Assembly (NCBI GenBank): GCA_013297865.1 | Contig: JAAFIP010000012.1 | Coordinates: forward strand, 58,200-122,199 | Origin: Polaromonas sp. | Lineage (GTDB): Bacteria; Pseudomonadota; Gammaproteobacteria; Burkholderiales; Burkholderiaceae_C | Direction: 5' to 3' | Length of the DNA: 64,000 nucleotides | Shown: piece by piece, positions 54,886 through 64,000 of the stretch | How the letters are laid out: each line of letters starts with the position of its first letter | Numbering within the stretch: position 1 is the stretch's first letter | Notes under the pieces: model-generated | What the model was told of the DNA's origin: nothing | The model's database searches: none | The model's input: only the letters and a program-made list of their open reading frames with translations | Program-made: the position numbers and the translations under genes

Positions 54886-55674
54886 TCAAAGGGATTTGTC
54901 TGCCTGCGCTTCGTGATGCTGTATTTTACCCTGTGAAATCCATTTCCCGTCAAGCAAGACCTCGTGGGGCGCGAAATGGGCTTTGTAAGCCATTTTGCTG
55001 CTTTGGGCGATCCAGTAGCCCAGGTACACATGGGGCAGGCCCAGCAGGCGCGCCTGGTGGATCTGCCACAGCACGTTGTAGGTGCCGTAGTGGGTGCGTG
55101 GCTCTGGTTCGTAGAAGGTGTAGACGGCCGACAGCCCGGCGCTGAGCACATCCAGTATGGAAACCATCTTGAGCGTGCCCAATGTGCCTTCGGGTGCGCC
55201 CTCGGGCGGTGGGTTGCGAAACTCGACCATGCGCGAGTTGACACGGCTTTGCAGCAGAAACTGGGTGTACTGGTCGATGCTGTCATGGTCCATGCCGCCG
55301 CCTGCATGGCGGCCGGTCTGGTAGCGCAGGTACAGCTGGTAGTGCTCGGGCACGAAGCCGAGTTTGAGCACGCGCACTTGCAGATTGCTATGGGTTTTTT
55401 CGGCGCGGCGCTGGCTGCGACTGGGTGTGAAGCGCTGCACATCCACGCGCAGCGGTGTGCAGGCCTTGCAGCCGTCGCAGTAGGGCCGGTAGGTAAACAT
55501 GCCGCTGCGGCGAAAGCCATTGGCCACCAGCTCGGAATAGGCCTCGTTATGGATCAAATGGCTGGGTGTGGCCACTTGGCTGCGGGCCGTTTTGCCCGGC
55601 AAATAGCTACACGGGTAATGGGCCGTGGCATAAAACTGCAGTGTCTGAAGAGGCAGGTCCTTGAGCAGTGTCAC
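54886..55674 (-). CDS. bpt: Aspartate/glutamate leucyltransferase
   Basis: A 262-residue Bpt/ATE-family aminoacyl-tRNA-protein transferase with a GTG start at 55674. [34 protein letters not shown] (the conserved Cys cluster) and the C-terminal [12 protein letters not shown] and LPHVYLGYW are typical. It adds Leu to N-terminal Asp or Glu so that ClpS/ClpA can degrade the protein. It lies next to aat, forming an N-degron pair. Confidence 0.93.
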   Translation of the reverse strand: MTLLKDLPLQTLQFYATAHYPCSYLPGKTARSQVATPSHLIHNEAYSELVANGFRRSGMFTYRPYCDGCKACTPLRVDVQRFTPSRSQRRAEKTHSNLQVRVLKLGFVPEHYQLYLRYQTGRHAGGGMDHDSIDQYTQFLLQSRVNSRMVEFRNPPPEGAPEGTLGTLKMVSILDVLSAGLSAVYTFYEPEPRTHYGTYNVLWQIHQARLLGLPHVYLGYWIAQSSKMAYKAHFAPHEVLLDGKWISQGKIQHHEAQADKSL

Positions 55675-55700
55675 GCTGGGGTCTCAGGAAGGGGGAATAA

Positions 55701-56444
55701 CTACAACAACTGCTGCCAGTATACGGGGTCAAAGCGCCACTGGGGGGCTTTTTGTGCTGTAGCCAGAGCGACTGAAGCGCAGAACTGCTCGCGTGGCACC
55801 TCGCGTGCGCCCAGGCTGGCCAGATGGGCGGTATTTTGCTGGCAATCGATCTGGGCAATGCCTTGCGCACGGCACAGCGCCACCAGGGCCGCCAGGGCGG
55901 TTTTGGAGGCGTCGTTGGCGCGGCTGAACATCGACTCGCCAAACACCGCCGCGCCGATATTGGTGCAGTACAGGCCGCCAGCCAGCTGGCCGTCTACCCA
56001 GGTTTCCACGCTGTGGGCATGGCCCGCGCTGTGCAGCGCGCAGTAAGCCTGCACCATATCGGGCACGATCCAGGTGCCCGACTGGCCTTCGCGCGGGCTG
56101 CTGGCGCAGGCCTGGATGACGGCGGCAAAGTCATGGTCGATGCGGATTTCGCATCCGGGGGTGATGTTGAATTTGGCCAGTGTCTTGCGCAGGCTGCGGT
56201 GCAGCTTGAAATCTGCGGTCTGCAGCACCATGCGCGGGTTGGGGCTCCACCACAGCACAGGCTGGCCTGCGCTGTACCAGGGGAAAATGCCCTGCCGGTA
56301 AGCGGCCTTGAGATTGTCTACATGCAGCGCGCCGCCTGCGGCCAACAAGCCCGGTGCCTCCGAGCTGGGGCCCCAGGCCTGATTGACTGGTGGAAAGCTG
56401 TCGCTGGACTCTAGCCAGGGCAGACGCAGCGCGGGAGTGTGCAT
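55701..56444 (-). CDS. aat: Leucyl/phenylalanyl-tRNA-protein transferase
   Basis: A 247-residue Aat. FPPVNQAWGPSSEAPGLLAA, the GIFPWYSAGQPVLWWSPNPR motif, ESMFSRANDASKTALAALV and DCQQNTAHLASLGAREVPRE are family signatures. It adds Leu or Phe to N-terminal Lys or Arg for the N-degron pathway. It is 26 bases ahead of bpt. Confidence 0.95.
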   Translation of the reverse strand: MHTPALRLPWLESSDSFPPVNQAWGPSSEAPGLLAAGGALHVDNLKAAYRQGIFPWYSAGQPVLWWSPNPRMVLQTADFKLHRSLRKTLAKFNITPGCEIRIDHDFAAVIQACASSPREGQSGTWIVPDMVQAYCALHSAGHAHSVETWVDGQLAGGLYCTNIGAAVFGESMFSRANDASKTALAALVALCRAQGIAQIDCQQNTAHLASLGAREVPREQFCASVALATAQKAPQWRFDPVYWQQLL

Positions 56445-56514
56445 GGTGGGCTGGGTGGTGAACGCAAGTAAACGGTGAACGGGGGTTGGTGGGGGACAGT
56501 GACAGATGTTATGC

Positions 56515-56572
56515 GCTATGAATACAGTAGCTGTCCCCGCGATTGTCTATTGGTCTGAACGTTGTTTTTTAC
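56515..56572 (-). repeat. Dispersed CCAATAG element, copy 8 (divergent)
   Basis: Core on the minus strand CCAATAGACAATCGCGGGGA then CAGCTAC, the most diverged intergenic copy. It lies between the divergent aat and the exoprotein genes and is the only copy on a promoter side. Confidence 0.75.
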
Positions 56573-56776
56573 CTCAAAACCGCAGTTAAATTGTATCGGT
56601 GACAACAATCTGCAGGTTTGTGAATTTTTACGCACTTCAAAATGCCTACTTTCGTATATATTGCTAGCAAGTGTAAGTTTTTCAACACGCACGTAAGCGT
56701 GATGATGAACCAGCAGTGCCAGCACACGGATGCGATGTTGCTATTTCGGTGTTAGCAGGCTGTGCCCATTTTCAAA
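56573..56776. other. AT-rich upstream region of the TPS exoprotein gene
   Basis: The 200 bases before the exoprotein are clearly AT-rich compared with the flanks. No convincing paired -35/-10 set or ribosome site was found close to the possible starts at 56777 and 56786. Confidence 0.4.
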
Positions 56777-59700
56777 ATGCCCACCATGAACCAGCCGTCC
56801 CCTACTGTAGCGCCTAAGTCTTCAGTCCACCTTAAGAGGGCAGGCTCCCGGCGTGTGCAACCCAGGCTTGCCCCACTGCCCAAGCCGCTGGCATGGGCGC
56901 TAGCCACGGCCTTCACTGCAGCCATGGTGCCGCAGCTGGGTTGGGCACAGGCGCAAGGCGCTGCCAATCTGCCCCAGGGCGGCCAGGCTACCGTAGGCAC
57001 AGCCACCTACAACTACCAGGGCACGCGTCTGGACGTCACCACCACCAATGGCGCTGGCAACCGCAGCGCCATCAACTGGCAAAGCTTCAACGTGGGCGCA
57101 GGCCACACCACCCACATCAACCAGCCCAACGCGGGCAGCACCAGCCTCAACCGCGTAGTCACCAGCAACCCCAGCGCCATCTACGGCACACTGTCATCCA
57201 ACGGCCAGGTGATCCTGGTCAACCAAAGCGGCATCGCCGTGGGCCGCGGCGGTGTGGTGGACACCGCAGGCTTTACCGCGTCCACGCTCAACATCAGCGA
57301 TGCCGACTACGCCGCGGGCCGGATGAAATTCCAGGGCAATGTGCTGGGCAGCGGCAGCGCGGGTGGTGTGCAGGTGGACGGCACGATCCGCAGCCGCAAT
57401 GGCGATGTGGTGCTGATTGCGCCACAAGTCACCGTAGGCCACAAAGAGGCTTTGGTCAAAGCCGACAACGGCAGTGTCATCCTGGCGGCGGGCGAGAGCG
57501 TGGAAATTACCGGGCGAGGCCTGGAGGGCGTGAAGTTTCTCGTGCAAAGCCCCGATAACAAAGCCACCAATCTGGGCACCCTGCAGGGCAATGCCGTGGG
57601 CATCTTTGCAGGCACCTTGCGCCACAGCGGCGTGATCAACGCCCAAAGCGCCAGCATGGAAGGCGGTAAAGTGGTGCTGCGCGCCATCAAGAACATCGAC
57701 GTGGTCAAAGACGCCAACGGCGCAGACGCACCCAAAATCACCGCGGACGGCGGCGTGCTCAATGGCGTGGCCAAAGCCGGCGGCAATATCAGCATCCAGT
57801 CCACCGAGGGCGATATCCGCATTGGCAGCGGCAGCGTGGTCTCTGCCAATGCCGGTAATTCAATGCCTAATCAGGCTCCAGCCCAACAGAATATCGCGGG
57901 AGCAGCTATAGAAATAGTAGCAAATCAAGGTAAATTGATGGTGGAGCAGGGCGCTGCCATCAGCGCCAACGGGTCAAGCGCCAGCAGCATCCGCCTGTAT
58001 GGTCACACCAGTGCGCAGGTGGCAGGCCAGATTACGGCGCTGTCGCCCAGCCAGTTCAGCGTCGCCCAGCAGAGCGACCCGGCTAGTTTGCAACGCCTGG
58101 GCGCCAGCGACAAAGGCGGCAGTGTGCAGGTGCTCAGCACAGGCCTGGTCGAGTTGCAGTCCGGTGCCAGCATTGATGTGTCTGGCGATGCGGGGGGTGG
58201 CACGATCCTGGTCGGTGGAGATTTCCAAGGCAAGAATGCAGACGTTCAAAACGCCAACAACACCTTCATCCACAGCGATGTCACCCTCACTGCCAACGCC
58301 CGAGTTAACGGCAACGGCGGCAAAGTCATTGTCTGGGCTGACAACAGCAACTACTTCGGTGGCAGCATCGAAGCCAAAGGTGGGGAGCAGGGCGGCAACG
58401 GCGGCTTTGGCGAGACCTCGGGCAAAAACAACCTGTACTTCCGTGGCCGTGCAGACTTGACGGCCCGGCGCGGTAAGACCGGCACTTTGCTGCTCGACCC
58501 TACCTCCATCACGATCACCGACAACGTCGGCACCAACGATGGCCAAGTGGTCTTGGACGGGCGAATCGAGGTAGGTGATGGAGGCGTGAATACGTTCACC
58601 ATCAGCAAAGACGTGCTCAACCAGGTGGGCGGCACCAGCGATGTGCTGCTGCAAGCCAGCGAGCGCGTGGAATTCAACGGAGTTTTCAACGTCAATGTCA
58701 GTAAAAATCTGACCATTGAGGTCACGCAAGGCAGCATCATTGGCGGTGGTATCAGCACAGTGAACCATACAGGCACTATCAGCGCAAAAAATATCAGCTT
58801 CAGCAGCGCGTCCTCCAGCCCCAGCGATATCTCCATCATCGCCTTGGGCAAAGACTCCAGCCTGGTAGCCACTGACCAAATCAGTTTGACGGCTGACCAG
58901 ATGATTTTCAGTCAAGACATCAGCCTTGGCAAACAGACCAAGCTGGTGGCGCCTGTAGTACAGATAGACCGCGCAACCATTGGCAACGTGACCTTTTTTG
59001 GCACCCAGAGCGCAACCAATATGCGTCTGGACCAGACACTGATTGACGCATTGGCCAACCCCACAGGACTGTTGCGCATTGGCGACCGCACTACCGGTCG
59101 GGTCGCCAATATCGGCGCGTCGGGCATCAACCAGGCGCTCAATTTCGGCAACCGTTCTGTGTCGTTCAATGCGTCCAACTCGGTCGTTTTCAATAATGCA
59201 GGTTCGCCGGTGACAGCCGCTGACATTGCCATACGGGCGGGTGGCGCGGGCGGGATCATCTTCACCGGTTCCGGGCATTCGTTCGACACCATCGCCGTGG
59301 AATCGGCGGGTGCAGTCGACATACGCGAGGCAACAGGTAGCTACACGGTGAACACTGTGGATGGGTTAGTAGGTATCACAGCCAAAAGCAAGGTTAATCT
59401 GGGCTTCGATACAAGCGGCACCATTGTCATCAAAAAGGATATTCGGTCTGTCAATGGCGGTGATATAAGCGTCAATGCGGGCGCTACTGGCACTGGTGTG
59501 CTCGTTGGTGGCAATGTAGCCGTATTGAGTACCAACAACATCGGCGATGCTGGCAACATCACCCTCGGCGGAACCATCTCTGCGCAAGGTGTTGATCAAA
59601 ATTTGCTGGTCTCGAGCGTGGCCAACAATGGCAACGCGGGCAACATCAGCATCGGAGCTGTTACCGGCAACACGGACAACTATATTTCCTCCCTGCGCCT

Positions 59701-62700
59701 GATTTCTGATGGCCAAGGCACAACAGGCACAGACGCAAACATCTTCCTGCGTGGCGACATCAGCCTGGGCAGATCAGACGGCTCATCGGCGCTGTTTGAG
59801 GCCATAGGCAAGGACCTCTTCATATCGGGTACCGGCAGCCTGTTCACGATCGCTACCAATGTGAACGGCAACGTGCTGGGTGGTGGTCGCATCAACCTGT
59901 CAGAAATCAATATCGAACGTGAGACCAATTCGGCTGCGGCCCAGCTGCTCCTGGATGTAAGCGGCGGCACCACCAATCTTCCGTCCGATCGCTATGTGTC
60001 CCTGCGCAGCATCGGGTCATCAGCCGCATTCGGCTCAAAATTCACGCGCATCGATATCGATGCCAGGGGAGACAGCACCACCGGCAACGACAACGGCGTG
60101 GTGACACTGGGCTCGTCAACCGCCGGCACGGGCAATGGCTTGTTCTTGCTGGGAAATGGCTTTGGATCAGGTGCGTTTACCATCTCAGGCGATACGGCTA
60201 TTAACGGCACTGTGACCATCGAAGCGGATGCCCAGAGCTCAGGCGTTGGCTACATCGAACTGGGCAACTCACAGAACCGCGGCAACATCGTAGGCGCGTC
60301 CAGCACTGGGCCTAACCAGTTAACCCTCAGAGCCGGGCCAAACGGCACGGTCGTAATTAATGGCAATATCGGCAACGCACTGTCGGATGGCTCCACGCAG
60401 CAGTATCTGAGCAAGTTTGAAATCCCCTCTGGTGAAGCCGGGGTTTTGTCTTTCAACAACGGCGCTGGACCCGTCAATTCGACGGTTCAGCTGTCTGCCA
60501 ATGGCAGCCAAGGCGGGCAATTCCTGGCTGGCTCCACGACACTGACAGCAGTCAACAACGGCAGTATCACGATTGACACGCTCGCCTCAGGCGTGAGCGG
60601 GGCATCGGGCGGTTCAATCCAGCTGGGCGGCTACAACAACAACAGCAGGACCAATGTCAATCTGACCCTGGACACCTCGGTGCAAGATGGCTCCGCACCT
60701 GGAACCATCGATATGTTCGGCACAATAGGAGTAGCGGGCAATGCCCTCAACAGCCTGACCCTTCGCACAGGCAATGCCAACAACGACTACGGGCAAGCCG
60801 CCTTGTTTGTCACAGCGGATGCTTTCATCGGCACGCTGACATCCAGCAGCGATCTGGTGCTGTCGGGCGACCTCACGGTGAGTACGTTCAATCTCAGCGG
60901 TGGCAGGCTCGGTGTAGGCGACAAAACGCTGCTGATCAACGGCACAGGGCTTAGCGGCACATGGTCCGAGGGCACCTCCATCATTGGGGGTGGCGGTGGC
61001 ACGGTACAGGTGGCATCTACAGCAGAATGGAAGGTCGTGGGCGCAGGCGCACACACCATCCTGGCGGGCGTGAGCATACAGAACTCCGGCCAGATCAACG
61101 TGGCCTCAGGGGCCAACATTGTGGGTGGCAGCAGTAGTGCAGGCCTGCTGCAAAACAAGTTTGGTGGCACGATCAACATACAGAACAATGCGGGCGAGAC
61201 CACGACCATCGGTACTACATCGGCCGCCAACCCTGGCAGCGCGATCAACTTTTTCAACAACGGCAGCCTGGTTATTTCACGGGGCACGCTGGAAGTCAAT
61301 GCGGCAAATTTCACCAATTCCGGTGCCCTGGTCATGGACGACAGCAAGCTGGCCATCACGGCCGGTGCATTTGACTATGTGGGCGGCAATATCAAACTCA
61401 ATGGAGTTGGCTCCAGCTTGGACCGTCTGGGTGGCTTTACCCATGCCGCCAACAGCACGATCAGTGGCAATGGCACGATCAACGTCGGGACAGGCACATT
61501 GATCAATAACGGTACCATTTCTCCCGGGGTAGGTGTGGACAGTATCGGCACCCTGACAATCAATGGCAATGTCACTTTTGCTGATAGCATCACCAACATT
61601 GACCTGGCAAGCAGCACCAGCTACGACAGGATTGTCGTCAACGGTGCATTGAACTTCAATGGCACCAACAATAAGGTCAATGTGCGTGAGGTGGGTGCGC
61701 CATTCGTTGGCGGAAACAGCGTCTTCAACATCATTGATTACCAAACCCGCTCTGGTTTTCTTCCAAATGCCGTCTCCAAGATCGACGACGTGGGTGGCTT
61801 CGCACTAACATTGCCTGCCCCTACCAGTTCTTCTGTGCGCCTGACGCCTTTCAACGTGACTAACACCTGGTCCAAGCAAAGCAGCGGCGCGTGGCAAGAA
61901 GACACCAGCTGGTCCCGTGGTCATGCTCCTGTGGCTAGCGAGAATGTGGTGATTGATCAACCAGGCAACATTACCGTTACTGTTGACGGCAACACTGCAC
62001 CAAATAACAGCATAGTCACCTTTGCTTCCCTGCTGATCGGCGCTGACGACGTCGTGAGCCTCACCAACAATGGCCAGCTCAACACCAATAGCGCAGTGAA
62101 CATCACCGGCCCCGGGACCTTGCAGATCGCAGGGGGCACACTCTACTCCATCGGTGGTGGCAGCATCAACAACCTGGAATGGCTCTCAGGCAATGTGCGT
62201 GGCCTGGGTACGTACGCGGTGAGCAATCTGACCTGGGGCGCGCCTCTGGGCAGCCTGCGCGTGCTCGAAGGTCCATCCATCAATGCAACCAGCGTGAGTT
62301 CGCTGGACTCGGGCTATCTGGCCCTGAACGCGGGTGCCATCAACAGCTCGGGCGGGTTTGCCGTGGGCAACGGTGGTATCTTGGCCTATAACGGAGGCGT
62401 GGTCGATGGTCCGCTAACCAATAGTGGCAAGGTGATCGTGAATGTCGATGCTGTGCTCTCTGTAGACAACGTCCAGACGGGCCAATTTGAAATCGGCGCA
62501 GGCGCAAAGATGCGATTTTCAGGCGCCAACACAACACTCACTGCCAGCGCTGGTGTGACAGGAGCTGCAGGCAGCGAGTGGATCATTGATACGGGAACCA
62601 CGGTCACTACCCAAGGCACGGTCAATCTCGGCACCAATACCAGTCTGGTGATCAACGGAGGTTCAGTGGTTGCTGAATCTGCGCTGACCACAGGAAACCT

Positions 62701-64000
62701 GACCCTGATCTCTGGCAGCTTAACTGGCGACAGGTCAGCAGATAGTGCTTTGACCGTGGAGAGAAATTTTGCCCAAGGTATTGGTGCGCTGCTGGGCAGT
62801 GATTTCAATACGGTCGCCATCAACCAGGCCAGTGGTGATCTGGGCGTGACGGGTTTTGGCACGGCCAATGGCGGTCGCATCACGCTGACAGCCCAAGCTG
62901 GCAATATCAATATGCTGGACAGCAATGAGCTGGTCACCAGCAACCTGGATCTCACAGCCAGCGGCAGTATCAATGCCAAAGCCCAAGCCAACGTGTTCCG
63001 GGCGGTCAGTACAGCGGGTGATATCAATCTGCAGCTCACTTCAGGCAGCCAGGTCGAAGGGCTGTTTACCGCAGCTGGCAAGACTGCCAATGTTTCAGTT
63101 GCAGGCAATCTGTTCCAGGCTGGGGTGATCAATACCCAAGGCAAGAGCGTTTTTACCATCAGCAATCTGGGCAATGTGATCCTGGGCAATGCCAATAACA
63201 ATTTCGGACAGGGCATTGTCATCAATGGTGCCGACAGTGTCGCTTTGACGTCTGCTGCCAACGCCACAGCCAATGTCAGCGGTGCCATGAATTCGCTGTT
63301 GGTGTCGGGCGGTGCGGTAAAGCTTGGCGGTGCAGGCGCGCTCAACGTCGCAGGCCCGCTGACGGTCAACAGTACATCAGACATCACCCAAGGTGCTGCA
63401 TTTTCAGTCTCTGGTGCTTCCAGCTTCAACACTACTGGCGGAGACATTGTTCTTGCTGCACCGAGCAGCTATGGTGCTCCTGTGAGCTTCAATGCCAGTG
63501 GCAACGTGACGCTCAGTGCAAATACCGATCTGACGGTCAACGGGAGATCTGGCGGCAATGCCATTTTTACAGCGGTCGGCAATATCACTCAATCGGGCGC
63601 ATTGGACATTGCAGGCGCTACGTCCCTGATTGCTTCAGGCGGTGATCTCACGCTGGACAATGCAGGCAACCGCTTGACGCAGCTGAGCGCCACAGGGCGC
63701 AATATCAGGGTGGTCAGTGCCAATGTGCTGAACCCCAACATCAATGCAACGGGCACAGTCAACCTCACCAGCTCAACGGGTATCAACCAGACCAGCAATA
63801 ACGCCATCAATGCAGCGGCATTGACCGCCAGCACTACCGGTGCAGTGGCTTTGGCCGGCAACAACACGCTGGGCCGGGTTGACATAACGGCAGGGTCTGA
63901 TGTGCTGGTCAATGACATTGGAGCTGCCTTGCAATTGGGCAATGTAAGTGCTGGTGGCAATGCAACCATCAATTCTGCTGGTGCACTGACCCATGACACC
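56777..64000 (+). CDS. Filamentous haemagglutinin-like two-partner-secretion exoprotein (3' end outside window)
   Basis: An uninterrupted frame of 2408 codons runs off the right edge. After a basic 45-residue extension comes a signal-like segment (LAWALATAFTAAMVPQLGWA). The TPS domain follows: TYNYQGTRLDVTTTNGAGNR, INWQSFNVGAGHTTHINQPN and the NRVVTSNPSAIYGTLSSNGQ, VILVNQSGIAVGR motifs typical of the haemagglutination-activity domain. The rest is Gly/Asn/Thr/Val-rich beta-helix with many short imperfect repeats. Around 61860 is a SWxxGxxP-type beta motif (WQEDTSWSRGHAP). Element copy 9 lies in frame near residue 363. It is likely secreted by a TpsB partner, not in this window. Alternative start ATG 56786. 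Confidence 0.9.
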   Translation, partial: MPTMNQPSPTVAPKSSVHLKRAGSRRVQPRLAPLPKPLAWALATAFTAAMVPQLGWAQAQGAANLPQGGQATVGTATYNYQGTRLDVTTTNGAGNRSAINWQSFNVGAGHTTHINQPNAGSTSLNRVVTSNPSAIYGTLSSNGQVILVNQSGIAVGRGGVVDTAGFTASTLNISDADYAAGRMKFQGNVLGSGSAGGVQVDGTIRSRNGDVVLIAPQVTVGHKEALVKADNGSVILAAGESVEITGRGLEGVKFLVQSPDNKATNLGTLQGNAVGIFAGTLRHSGVINAQSASMEGGKVVLRAIKNIDVVKDANGADAPKITADGGVLNGVAKAGGNISIQSTEGDIRIGSGSVVSANAGNSMPNQAPAQQNIAGAAIEIVANQGKLMVEQGAAISANGSSASSIRLYGHTSAQVAGQITALSPSQFSVAQQSDPASLQRLGASDKGGSVQVLSTGLVELQSGASIDVSGDAGGGTILVGGDFQGKNADVQNANNTFIHSDVTLTANARVNGNGGKVIVWADNSNYFGGSIEAKGGEQGGNGGFGETSGKNNLYFRGRADLTARRGKTGTLLLDPTSITITDNVGTNDGQVVLDGRIEVGDGGVNTFTISKDVLNQVGGTSDVLLQASERVEFNGVFNVNVSKNLTIEVTQGSIIGGGISTVNHTGTISAKNISFSSASSSPSDISIIALGKDSSLVATDQISLTADQMIFSQDISLGKQTKLVAPVVQIDRATIGNVTFFGTQSATNMRLDQTLIDALANPTGLLRIGDRTTGRVANIGASGINQALNFGNRSVSFNASNSVVFNNAGSPVTAADIAIRAGGAGGIIFTGSGHSFDTIAVESAGAVDIREATGSYTVNTVDGLVGITAKSKVNLGFDTSGTIVIKKDIRSVNGGDISVNAGATGTGVLVGGNVAVLSTNNIGDAGNITLGGTISAQGVDQNLLVSSVANNGNAGNISIGAVTGNTDNYISSLRLISDGQGTTGTDANIFLRGDISLGRSDGSSALFEAIGKDLFISGTGSLFTIATNVNGNVLGGGRINLSEINIERETNSAAAQLLLDVSGGTTNLPSDRYVSLRSIGSSAAFGSKFTRIDIDARGDSTTGNDNGVVTLGSSTAGTGNGLFLLGNGFGSGAFTISGDTAINGTVTIEADAQSSGVGYIELGNSQNRGNIVGASSTGPNQLTLRAGPNGTVVINGNIGNALSDGSTQQYLSKFEIPSGEAGVLSFNNGAGPVNSTVQLSANGSQGGQFLAGSTTLTAVNNGSITIDTLASGVSGASGGSIQLGGYNNNSRTNVNLTLDTSVQDGSAPGTIDMFGTIGVAGNALNSLTLRTGNANNDYGQAALFVTADAFIGTLTSSSDLVLSGDLTVSTFNLSGGRLGVGDKTLLINGTGLSGTWSEGTSIIGGGGGTVQVASTAEWKVVGAGAHTILAGVSIQNSGQINVASGANIVGGSSSAGLLQNKFGGTINIQNNAGETTTIGTTSAANPGSAINFFNNGSLVISRGTLEVNAANFTNSGALVMDDSKLAITAGAFDYVGGNIKLNGVGSSLDRLGGFTHAANSTISGNGTINVGTGTLINNGTISPGVGVDSIGTLTINGNVTFADSITNIDLASSTSYDRIVVNGALNFNGTNNKVNVREVGAPFVGGNSVFNIIDYQTRSGFLPNAVSKIDDVGGFALTLPAPTSSSVRLTPFNVTNTWSKQSSGAWQEDTSWSRGHAPVASENVVIDQPGNITVTVDGNTAPNNSIVTFASLLIGADDVVSLTNNGQLNTNSAVNITGPGTLQIAGGTLYSIGGGSINNLEWLSGNVRGLGTYAVSNLTWGAPLGSLRVLEGPSINATSVSSLDSGYLALNAGAINSSGGFAVGNGGILAYNGGVVDGPLTNSGKVIVNVDAVLSVDNVQTGQFEIGAGAKMRFSGANTTLTASAGVTGAAGSEWIIDTGTTVTTQGTVNLGTNTSLVINGGSVVAESALTTGNLTLISGSLTGDRSADSALTVERNFAQGIGALLGSDFNTVAINQASGDLGVTGFGTANGGRITLTAQAGNINMLDSNELVTSNLDLTASGSINAKAQANVFRAVSTAGDINLQLTSGSQVEGLFTAAGKTANVSVAGNLFQAGVINTQGKSVFTISNLGNVILGNANNNFGQGIVINGADSVALTSAANATANVSGAMNSLLVSGGAVKLGGAGALNVAGPLTVNSTSDITQGAAFSVSGASSFNTTGGDIVLAAPSSYGAPVSFNASGNVTLSANTDLTVNGRSGGNAIFTAVGNITQSGALDIAGATSLIASGGDLTLDNAGNRLTQLSATGRNIRVVSANVLNPNINATGTVNLTSSTGINQTSNNAINAAALTASTTGAVALAGNNTLGRVDITAGSDVLVNDIGAALQLGNVSAGGNATINSAGALTHDT
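57866..57925 (+). repeat. Dispersed element copy 9, in frame inside the TPS exoprotein
   Basis: Sequence CCAACAGAATATCGCGGGAG then CAGCTAT. The consensus TAG is CAG here, so the frame stays open (Gln-Gln-Asn-Ile-Ala-Gly-Ala-Ala), with the same translated phase as the copy in cobU. Confidence 0.85.

Noticed and set aside
57974..60219. Minus-strand frames opposite the TPS exoprotein
   Set aside because: They are antisense shadows; the plus frame is continuous from 56777 and shows the TPS domain and beta-helix repeats.

Overview
The window looks like the chromosome of a betaproteobacterium, most likely a Comamonadaceae-type member of the Burkholderiales. The reasons are the generally high GC, lipoproteins with an AAC-GGGGG start, an orphan TctC (Bug) binding protein, the zapB-like/zapA/6S RNA block, a gcvT-gcvH-gcvP operon under a tandem glycine riboswitch, and the aat-bpt pair. 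The species cannot be named from sequence alone. No tRNA, rRNA, CRISPR array, transposase or integrase was seen.

Layout. 1-3380: the end of an SMC-like AAA ATPase (cut by the left edge), a DUF2130 nuclease-like protein and a small VOC protein. 3381-4170: a gene graveyard with a LexA-like box, two perfect palindromes sharing one core, an ORF6N remnant and a decayed RelE/HigA-type toxin-antitoxin pair. 4177-5325: a YcaQ/AlkX-like glycosylase. 5405-16079: a lower-GC catabolic cluster, all on the minus strand: diheme cytochrome c, DoxX, ABC-type binding lipoprotein, Ldh2-type dehydrogenase, aldehyde dehydrogenase, cupin, VOC, fumarylacetoacetase-family hydrolase, TctC, a signal-less TRAP DctP-like protein, an ABM-fold protein and an AraC regulator. 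This block lies between two direct copies of the ycaQ tail plus a small repeat, so it looks like an insertion behind ycaQ. 16198-22876: a DUF1501/DUF1800 pair, a DMT transporter, a TPR protein and an apparently exported methyltransferase.

23036-29616: FKBP, TrhO and an RluA-type pseudouridine synthase (overlapping genes), a PQQ-type sugar dehydrogenase lipoprotein, a purine-linked pair (BMP binding protein and guanine deaminase), then a GNAT and an SRPBCC gene. 30154-35991: glycine cleavage system with its riboswitch and a divergent hydroxypyruvate isomerase-like gene. 36000-41682: FG-GAP protein, GST, Dsb-like lipoprotein, an Ala-rich protein, M23 peptidase, TauE/SafE permease, 6S RNA, zapA and a zapB-like gene. 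41795-47317: cobalamin riboswitch, BtuB-like receptor, cobU and btuFCD. 47384-52939: MltB and a moxR-NTF2-DUF58-transglutaminase operon. 52972-56444: acetylpolyamine deacetylase-like protein, IclR regulator, bpt and aat. 56777 to the right edge: a very large two-partner-secretion (filamentous haemagglutinin-like) exoprotein, open at the edge.

The most unusual signal is a family of nine copies of a roughly 60-70 bp dispersed element with core CCAATAGAATATCGCGGGAG followed by CAGCTAT. Seven copies are intergenic, mostly touching the 3' ends of genes. Two sit inside open reading frames (cobU and the TPS exoprotein), in the same reading frame, and both encode Asn-Gln-Ala-Pro-x-Gln-x-Asn-Ile-Ala-Gly-Ala-Ala. 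The seven intergenic copies carry a TAG stop in that frame; the two genic copies have TGG and CAG at exactly that position. This parallels the Rickettsia palindromic elements that colonise protein-coding genes.
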